A DNA stretch of 64,000 nt from Gibbula magus (taxonomy: Eukaryota; Mollusca; Gastropoda; Trochida; Trochidae), in contig OW388291.1 of NCBI GenBank assembly GCA_936450465.1, positions 77,824,436-77,888,435 of the forward strand. The letters run 5' to 3'. Positions 1 through 9,800 of the stretch are shown here, one piece after another. Position 1 is the stretch's first letter. The number at the start of each line of letters is the position of its first letter. A program made the translations under genes and the position numbers. Below the pieces are notes generated by a model. That model was not told where the DNA came from and made no database searches. It saw only the letters and a program-made list of their open reading frames with translations.

Positions 1-29
1 AATTCCTTTAAGGTATCGATACCCTAAAG

Positions 30-290
30 TCACACACCAAATTTGGTTATCATATCTTAAATAGTTTCGAGAAAAGCTGTCCCCTTTGGAGATACCATGA
101 ACGGAGTAAAACAATGCGGAACAGGGGAACAGGGCAATAACTCCGCAAACAAAAATTGCGCGCTTCTCATTTTCCAGCAAGGTATGAATGTCCTCAATAC
201 ACACCAAATTTGGTTACCCTATCTTAAATAGTTTCCGAGAAAAACTGTCCCCTTTTTCGCGGACGGACAGGCGCATGGACGGACTGACGC
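30..290. repeat. Two tandem copies of a ~165-bp repeat followed by a GGACGGAC tract
   Basis: The sentence ACCAAATTTGGTTA...TATCTTAAATAGTTT...GAGAAAA...CTGTCCCCTTT occurs at about 34-90 and again at about 200-256. It is followed by CGGACGGACAGGCGCATGG and GGACTGACGC at about 260-290. Tandem copies next to a GGACGGAC tract also occur at 27.3 kb and 60.0 kb in this window. Confidence 0.6.
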
Positions 291-395
291 ACAATGACGC
301 TCACACCTATAGGCTTCAATGTTCAAAAACTCACTCCCGTCTTTTTCAGTCGGGCGATGCTCGTACTTTTCGACCGGACATTCTAGACATTCCAT

Positions 396-535
396 CAAGT
401 CGTATACAGTCGTGATCGAGTCTTGAGTAGCTCGTATCGGATTCTTATTGGGTCGTATAAAAGTCGTCTTGTCAGTCGTATTTAGTCGTATCAAGTCGCA
501 ATGAGTCGTTGTGGTCGTGTGTGAGTCGGGAAAAG
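396..535. repeat. Degenerate ~10-11-bp GTCGTAT repeat array
   Basis: About a dozen variants of AGTCGTAT follow each other at 9-13-base spacing: GTCGTATACA, GTCGTGATCGA, GTCGTATAAAA, GTCGTATTTA, GTCGTATCAA, GTCGCAATGA, GTCGTTGTG. The stretch ends in GAGTCGGG, and CCGACTC with CCCGACT follow about 25 bases later. No function assigned. Confidence 0.6.
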
Positions 536-781
536 GTCTTCCCCTTAAATACTTGCCGACTCATTCCCGACTAATTCCAACACATGATGACAACGAAACA
601 AAGTTAATATTCAGGTTAATGAAGAAAATGTCATTATACAAGATAATGGAGACAATGATATAATTATACATCCTATACATTAGACACTCCTATATACAGG
701 CTACTATAAGGAGGTGTTTACTTTATATATAAACTGGTGAATACACTACATGCCAAGTGAAGGTAAGTAAATTTTACTCAC

Positions 782-862
782 AGCTGAGATGAGCCGCTAA
801 AGCTGACATCAGGAAGTCACGTGATTTCTCTATAATCGCCGGTTCATTGAGGCCCGATATAT
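782..862 (-). CDS. 2DBD-NR coding exon 9: LBD helices 8-9
   Basis: Encodes residues 1052-1078: D-ISGLNEPAIIEKSRDFL then MSALAAHLS, matching the helix 8-9 pattern DR.GL.....IE..Q...L.AL. Acceptor ATACCTGCAG, donor GCT|GTGAGT, ending in phase 1. At least one more exon carrying helices 10-12 must follow beyond base 1. I found no reading frame between 1 and 781 that looks like it. Confidence 0.85.
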
Positions 863-3800
863 CTGCAGGTATTGACATATATGTATCATATAGTTCTACA
901 CTTTTTGTAATAAATAACGAACATTGTGACCCAAAAACAATTTGACAAAGTGAGTTTAGCACCCGAAGTGTATTTGAAAGGATATAAAAATAAAGATATC
1001 ATTCTGATGCATGAAATTGTGAGTACCTCCTGACAAAACATGTGTTTATCAGATACATTCAAATTGCACTTTCTACGAAAGCAATATTGTTTACTTTATA
1101 CACTCTTGCAAATGTGGGGACGTTTCTTTTGCACGTCAGTATATATTGACTTTATTTCAAAAACGGATTACTAACCTGCTGCAGTAACGTTGAGGGCAGA
1201 CAACATGGCGGCTTCTGTCCTGTCCATCTTGAGCAAGGTGATCTGGTCTCCAAGATCCATGGCGTTCAACCGGAAGCTGTACATCGGGTGAAACTCGGGT
1301 AGTTTCCAGTTCAACATGTTGCGGAATGTTCGTGTTCCGGGGTCATACCAATCCCGGGTCGCCATTAGGGTGACGTTTGCGAAGCAGATGTTTTGGATAA
1401 TGAATATTCGGTCATCAGGATGGAAGTCATTAAAACCTGGAAATATTTGATTAATCAAATACATTGTTACCTATAAGGTGAAACATATTAAGAACTGTCA
1501 TATGATTTTGCCCAGCAACCACTGTCACTGCAAAACGTCATACAAAACTTGATTGTGACGTCAATATAAATAAATAATACTTATAAGAGCAGTGGGATAT
1601 GGGACAACTCTGATTTTACGTGATTCAATTTTATTGAAATGGATATTAAAGTAACAAGATTGCTCTGAGGGCACAAGGACCCCCGGGCTTTGTCATTTTG
1701 ATGCACCATCCTCTAAATAGTAGTAGTTTAAATGTAAGGGTAATTTACGAAAGATCAGATCTTATTTTCTAGATCTGCATTTAGCAGGTTGGTCAGGTTG
1801 AATCGACAAGTGATTAAACATGTCAAATATCACTGGCCTATCACTGATCAATGAGAAATTATATATGATAATGACTTGGCTACAGTACCTGGCACTTTGA
1901 CCATGAACGCTATCTCCTCTTTCACCTGCCGGACAATCCGTCTGACCACATGTTCCATTAGAGTCGAACTCTCCTCTTTTGGCCAGTCCTGAAGCTGTGA
2001 CAAGAGGGACGTAGGGTCGTCAGTATGTGATAATGACAGTAATGTGTACGCGTTTTCGGGTTCTAGTCTTAGTGAGTCCGAGATCTAAGTGCAGAATATT
2101 TACCTCAGTATGCATTATCTCTCCACAGAGGTAACTCAAGACAGCTTTTCCAAAGTGACGTCAGTCTCAAATAGATTGACTTGAGTACCATATGTGGTGA
2201 GGGAAGGCCCACCATAGTGAAATATTTGTACTATTTTCTTTTAGAATGACATACATTTCTATCGACACACTAACCTTTTAAAATCAATTTGTTGGAATGT
2301 GTGTGTAAATGTGTTACTACAATAAGACAATGTTGTGAGTAAGTTATGAACGTATCCACAAAGGGTGTGAGAATGAAGAGAGACTTAGATGTTTTCGAAC
2401 ACTTTTGGAATAGCGATTATACGATTGAAGGTTAAATGTTTAAGGTTATTCTAAAACGTGTTAGTCTGAGAAGTTTTTTTTGAGTTTCAAAAACGATCCA
2501 GAATAGATATGCACTGTAAGCTTGAATTTCTACAATTTCAGAAATATTAGTCTTGAATAAATGTAGATTTTTAAGGTCTATCAGAGTTTTTCATTTTTTT
2601 CTGATAATGTACTTCATGAGAATGAAAGACTCAAATGTTTTCACAACAGGTATTCTTATACTTCACCCAAGTGTGAAGGTCTACTAACAGTTGCAGAAGG
2701 CCAAACTCAGAGAGAACCAACGAATAGGGAAGTTAAATCGTTTTAAGAATAACTAATGTCAGATATGAATTTGACAATTCCATAGCAGCTAGTCTTAAAA
2801 TGAATCCAAACCATATTATCAGATATATTTGTTTCACATAGAAGAAGAAGATGAGGAAGTAGTTACATTGGTACAGTTCTTGTCTGAAGCTATGTGGCTC
2901 TCATCCAAGTTCTTAAGCATCTCCATATACGCCTCCAGCATGTCCTGCAGTACCCGGTGCTCCTCCCTCGTCATGTGCCCTCTTTGCTTTGATGACGTCA
3001 CATGGTTCCAGTACTCACACACACGCAATGCAGGGAACCTGTACTCAGTGTCCAGTCTCGTCGCAATCTTAAACTCTCCGGATTGACGCAGGCAACGGCT
3101 CCCCATTCCATTGGGTGGCATGAGACGATTGCTATCATCCTCTAATGGGTTTCTCTTTGGTGATGATCTCTGATCATTGTCCCCTGATATCTGTGAGGAC
3201 GACTGATCTGTTGGTGACGTAGACTCTTCATTATCTGATGTTTGTCCTCTTGGTGATGATGACGAGGATGATGATGGTGATGATGGGTGTGATGCGTGAC
3301 AACTGTCTACTTTGGATGCTGACGACTGTCTTGTTGGTTCAGTGTCCTCTGTCTGTTCTTTGGGAGAGCATGGCTGTCCTCTCGATGTTGATGAGAGTTC
3401 ACTACCACTTGTTTGTTGTCTGGGTGATGTTTTATCCCTGGGAGTCAGTGCCTGAATAGATGATACTGTATCGTTGCTGGAAACTTTCAACCGTTTTTGT
3501 ATATTAATGAATAATGACATAGACAATAAGAAGAAATGATCAATTTCTTCAAGATGTTTCTTACTTATCAAAAACCCATCCATGGTTTCTTTTGGGGTAT
3601 AGTCGTCATGACAAGGTCGAGAATCATCTCTGGGAACACTTATTGGCGTAGCATTGGCTTGTACTAGATCCTTATTTGGGGAAGGTGTTGCACATTGTGT
3701 TTGTGGTGGTATGTGTTCGGTATCCATAATATTCTGATACGGTGGTCTTGTTTGGGCTGAGTAGCCGCCAATCGTTCCGATATGCTTCTCCACGCTCATT

Positions 3801-6800
3801 GTCTTATTGTTGCGCGGCAGTGTTTCCGGTTCCTGTGGTCGAGCTCGTGGAGTGGCAGGAGAGTTTTGTCTAGATGACGATAGAATCTTGTTATGACGGT
3901 TTACTTGTCTGAAGGAGAATTTATGATGAGTATGATGCTCTACAGGGAAACATGTTACAGGGTTTCTACAACTATTTTCGTTCCACCTGTCTTCAAAAGA
4001 GGTTAACGAGGACAGATCTAAAGCGTCCTCTGGTCGATGTGGTTTATCCTGAAATGTGGACGCTCTAAGATTCGGAAATGGCGGATGGTATACCGTCTCG
4101 AAGTTTGATTGTGTTGTGCTATCTGAAAATTCAGAAGCAGAATATTTGAAAAGAGAGAAGGGAGAGTCGGCGTCACTTTTCCATCTCTTGAAGCAAGGCT
4201 GTTCATCAGGACCATTGTTCAACAATGGCGGACTGTCACTCTTGCATCTTCGCCGTCTGTGTCTGCGTCTGTCTATTTCTATTGGAGACACAACTGGACA
4301 CACAAAAGATACATTGTTGGCATCGTTAGTAGCGAGATGTGGAAGATCCCCATCTGAATTACCGACAGATGGACAGGGGGAACAATTCTGATCGTAAGGT
4401 TCCTCACTTTTACCATCACGCTGAATATACATCCTGTCATCCATTGTACCATTTTCATTCGTCCTTTCTAAGTTCCACTTAGCCCTGAGCATAGCTTGCT
4501 GCTCTTTAGAAAGCATAGATCTCAGTATTCCTTTCTTTAGAGGCAGCATGCCTCCAGAATGATTGTTTTGGGTCCACGGCTGAAGAAGCTCACAGTTTTC
4601 GATGGTTTTTGACGAGTTCGAGTCCGAGGAGACTGAGACGAATCCAGAGTGCACGTCATCATCGTGGTCAGCTCTTCCAAGTGAGGAGGACAAGGGCTGG
4701 TCCATTCTACATGTCATGGCGTCCACAGAGTGGCGGGAAGTGTCTGCTGATGAACTGTTTAACTCGGGTTGCCGGGACACAGAGAACAGCACGCTCTCCA
4801 AGTCTTTGTTTAGTTTCTTCGGCCTTCCCATTTTGATAGCTGAAAACAGATGACCAACAAAATCTCATTTTAATTGTTTGACACTATGTTATTATAAATG
4901 TTTGAGAATACTGCCTACATGCAGAGTGTTATCATTAAACCGTTAAAATATAATGCTACTCTCCATTAATTTATTATTTTTTTTACTTTCATGAATTTAG
5001 TCATTAAGTAATATATAAAATCCAAATTATACCAGAATGTGTTTAACTCATTATCAAAATCAAAAACTGTTGCTATGGAAATAATAGAATTCGTATTTAG
5101 CAACTTTAATACCAATCTTTGATTTGCTTCATCATTTACAAGTGTGTGCTCTCACCTCGGCGGGACATGCCCACGTGGAGACACTTCTGATAGCGACAGT
5201 AGCGACAGTTGTTTCTGTTGCGGGGGTTGAGTGTACAGGTGGCTCTGCCTTTACACACGTAGCTCTGCTCCTCAAGCAGACCGCGCCGGAAAAACTTCTG
5301 TAGTTGGAAATGAATGGTTTTCACATACAAAATGTTGATTCCTTAAAGTATTTTGGTTGAAAAAGATTAAGGGAGAGTCAAGTTTGTATATGTAGCGGAC
5401 AAAACAAGCTAACCATCATTAATGACTTAAATGATTTAAAAAATAGAGTCATGGGCTCTGTAGCTCATCAGGGTTTATATTGTTTAATGATGAAGACTGA
5501 AATAGACTTTGAGGTCGTGACTCATGAGGTGTTTATTTGGGGCAACTGGTCACAGCAAGCGGAGGATAGCGGAAAGTCACACTGTATACCTGCTTCTAAC
5601 CAATGAAAAGCACATATTGAGGAAAACACGTCTTACGTTTATTTTATCATTAAAACGTGTCATTGGCAACTGTCACTTTTACAACGGCGTCGCTGATTGC
5701 ACAAATAGATTCAATTGCAACCAATCAGGACACCCCCTTTCTGCCCTCCATTTCAAGCGTAAAACAACAGAGGTTAGGATCAGAAATCTGAAGGTAGTAA
5801 CCTCTGTGGGAAGAGAATGTACTGTCCTTGAATACATTTATCAGGATGTATGTTGGTGTTATAAAGATGTGTTCGATAGACCAATTTACCTTACATCCTT
5901 CACATGTGTAGACTCCGAAGTGGATACCATTAGCTATGTCACCGCACACCCTACATAGAATCTGTCCCTCGCCTGGTTCTATAGCCTCGGGTTTCTCTGC
6001 GGACAAGAATGAAGAGATCAGCCCATGCTTCTAATCAGGAACAAACTCGACCTTGTCTGCATGAATAGTTCTTATTTCTGTATCATTATTGCATCAGGAT
6101 AAGCGACGCTAAACAATGAATCAGGTTTAGGGCTCTTTTAAGTTTACAGATGGAACATTCCCAAGTGTCCAGTATATGTGATTATAGTAAACCTTGGACA
6201 CACCATATCACGCCCGATGGACACAGATAATTTGGAAAATAAAAACAGAATATGTGTACATTGTAATATCAATACAATGTCAGTGCATGCGTCCTTTCAT
6301 ACTTAACACGCATAACATTAGAAATTGAATATAAATATTCCTCTAGTGCCTAATTTATTTTCAACTGAGCAAATCTCTGGTGTAGCACATTAAAGGAGAC
6401 ACAATGTGATATTGGATTTTAGGGGCAATCTCGTTTAATAATCTTAATCTTAATCCATAAAATATATGAAAAATCCAATTAGATTGCTGTCAAAGAATAA
6501 TTGGTTTTGACAGGTGATTCCAGCGCATCGGGCGATTTAGATGTACACTTGTACATCGGATTTGCAAACGATCTGTGTAGCACATTTCTACTTATTCATC
6601 ACTTCTTTTCTTCATTTTCTTCTTCTTCAATTACTGTCTTGTCCAGTACCTATCATCTTTTTCTAGAATGTAATTTTATATATTGTAAATATAACAAGAG
6701 CAGTATATATTCTAAGTTGGAAATCGTCTTCTATATCCGTTTCAGTATGAATAGAATATGTTAAAGGCGCTGTAGCACATATTTTGCATATTCTGTTTTC

Positions 6801-9800
6801 TTTAATTTGCCATTTATTATCAAAGTTTATACAATATACGATTCTGTAAATTGGTAAGCCGTATCCATATCTCAGTGTGAGAGGTAGAGTTGAATGTCTC
6901 ATGAGAATTTGAGAGTTCTGACAGCAAGATGGTTAATATCCATCCCATCATAGTGCCATGTTTAAAGCCTCTAAACAAAATCAAACTAAATTCACGCTTC
7001 ATTAATAATACATGAAATTCTACTTTCTTTCATTATTTGATGATGATTAAAAGAAAATGAATGATATGTCTAAACTGTGGTTCCAAATGTATCAATTAGT
7101 GTTAATAACTATCTATCATAATACATCCACGTGCAAAAGAGACGCCCACCCATTTTTAAAAGAGTATAAAACGAAAACCGAAAGTGGATTTTGAATGCAT
7201 TCGATAGACACATGTTTAGTATAAAAGTATTCGCACTTTCATGCACCAGAGTATGATACTTATATTATTATGTCGGTTACTTTTTAATAGTTCTATTGAG
7301 TTATATATTTACCTGAAGGAGGTTAATTTTTCTGATATTTCTTTTGAATTATACATTTTACATTTTCTAAAAAAAAGCTACATTTTCTGATATATCTATT
7401 GAGCTATACATACGCCTGAAAGAGGTTAACTGCTTATATTATAATTGAGTTATACATTTACGTAAACGGGGGTTATTTTTCTGAGTATTTTAAGTTTTAT
7501 AACTGTATATACCTGAATGAGTTTTAAGTTCATACCTTTTCTCGACATGCCAGCAGCTTGGCACTTGAGGTATCGACACTGCTGGCATCGGTTTCTGGCC
7601 TGTTTGGAGACATTGCATCTCCCCTGGCACTGAGACAGGAACAGCGGCTCCCCGTCCTTGGTGCAACGGATGAAAAAGCTCTAGATGGAGGAAACAATTA
7701 ACATCTCAATTTATAGTAATAAATTAGTTTAACGAGGCGTTGTACCTTTGACATTACTGACTCGTAACAGAAGATATGTTTGAAATAATTAAAAAAAGAG
7801 AAATTGTTCATAGGAATGAGAATACTAATGGACTTTTATTATCATGGACAACAGTAATAAGTAAGTGAAGGGAATGAAAGTAGAGTTTCCTCAGCCGTTC
7901 GTCAATATTTTTTTTTTTAAATGAGAAATTCAAACGATACTTTTTGATACTTTTGATTGAACTTAAAACATTACAACATACACGGACATATGTGTTTATC
8001 ATTTTTTGTTTACATACCTGAAAATTATTATTTGGATAGGCAGACACAACACAATGTTTTACAATGACGTTTATTTTCATTTCTTTATGAATAGTAGAAA
8101 TATTTAGACTATTTCGCCGAATCATAATTAATTAGAAAACATAAGTTGCGTCTTTCAAACATAAGACTTGCTTTATACAATGTTGTCAATGTCAACAAGT
8201 GTTTGTTATTAACATGGTAATGTTCCCTGCCGCCAACATTTAGTCAAGTAAGACATGTTAGCTATCGTTTTTATCATTTGGTCAACTTGAAAGGTTGCAT
8301 TTGCTGTTCAGTGAAACATGTCATGACGGATTACCAAATTTGAAGACATTGGGTGCTACATTTCATTAGATACAGCATTAACAGGGATTTGGAAAGTGGT
8401 CAAAGTCTAAAGTGATCTTAAAAATAAACTCAAGGCCACCACAGTCCACTGATGGCTGCGGAATCCCCCAATAAAGGGTATTTTGAAGGCATCGGGTGCA
8501 ACGAGTCAATGAATATCGCATTAACAAGAATGTAGGGAGGGCGCTGAATACAAACTATTGCATATTGCACTAAAACTGAACACACAAAATTACTATTAAA
8601 ACACAATGAAATGTTAAAATGTGATTTATGTGTTGCTTGGCTGTTACTTATTCGCTCCATGGATTAATAAACGAAATAGCAGAATATTGTTCTTTTTAAA
8701 AAATCTATTTTGCAAGATATATTATTTGTACTTTTCGACTGAATTTTCTTTAATAATCTGATTAATCAGCTGTGTAACGCAAATGTTTTTTGGGGGTATT
8801 GCTGATAAAAATAATTATTATCGTATTTTAATCACTGAGTTATTCATTACAACATATTCTGAGAAAATTTGATTTTAATGTGTCAAATGTAACACGAGTT
8901 ACACATCAGATATATTCTGGTCACTTGTTTTTTTGCTGAAGGATGAATTGTGTACATTATATTTTAAGTCAACCTGTCACACGTTTTCGCGATTTTTTTA
9001 TTTCATTTAAATTTAGAATTGCTCTATTTTATGCCCAACTTCTTGATAAACTATAAAATGAGTGGAATAACACCTACATGTACCATACAAACTTTATTTC
9101 TGTTTTGTTCCCAAAGTCAAATACAGGAACATGTAGACAAATAGGTTTACACAAACAACATGAGTTTTCTGTATTTCCGATGAAATTAAAGTTACATCAA
9201 ATATTGGGAATACAGACAATCACTTGTTTTGGAAAAAAAAAATTCAAAATGAATACACATTTTCTTTTTTAGAAATTTATTTGAAATTTTTAATTAGGTA
9301 TTTAGCCAATTATATATTTTCAATAAATAAGTTTATATGCACCGCTGTTTGCGCGCGTCAATTAATTAGTCAAAAGACATTTTTGAAACTTATTTAAAGC
9401 AGACAAATTTTGATTGACGATGCTATATGCATGAGACGGAATGCGTAGACTGAAGTATCGGCTTCTGCACATATATGCAGGCAATGGTAGTGCTCGATTT
9501 TCATTGGAAACATAGTAATTTGGGGATATTTGGCGATTGGGGATGAATATGCAAGTTGGGTGTAATCGTTTGAACTAAAATAAGCACACATGGTATTTTG
9601 GTACTTATGAAAGCCAAATAAAATAGTATGAAACACAATGGATGTCACTTTAAAACCACCGTGTTGGTGTGTCGAGGATGGGATAGCGGGGCAGTCGGTC
9701 AAAATACGACATGTTGATTGGTGGAAGGCAGGCTTAATTGTTTTGCTTTTGACATATATACACGCGGGAGAAAATAAACGTTATGTCCATCCAAAGGTGT

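Larger units (their letters stand above)
1..781. other. Last visible intron of the receptor gene, mostly repeats
   Basis: No exon seen. It contains a tandem-repeat element at 1-290 and a decamer-like GTCGTAT array at about 396-535 (separate entries). The rest is AT-rich without recognisable structure. Confidence 0.5.

Noticed and set aside
219..494. 91-codon minus ORF as the missing last LBD exon
   Set aside because: No helix 10-12 pattern, no suitable acceptor in the right phase, and it overlaps repeat sequence.
2829..4853. Several plus-strand ORFs of 73-111 codons
   Set aside because: Antisense shadows of the long hinge exon of the receptor.
5524..5958. 144-codon plus-strand ORF
   Set aside because: Overlaps the DBD2 first-finger exon in antisense and runs into intron 4; no domain.
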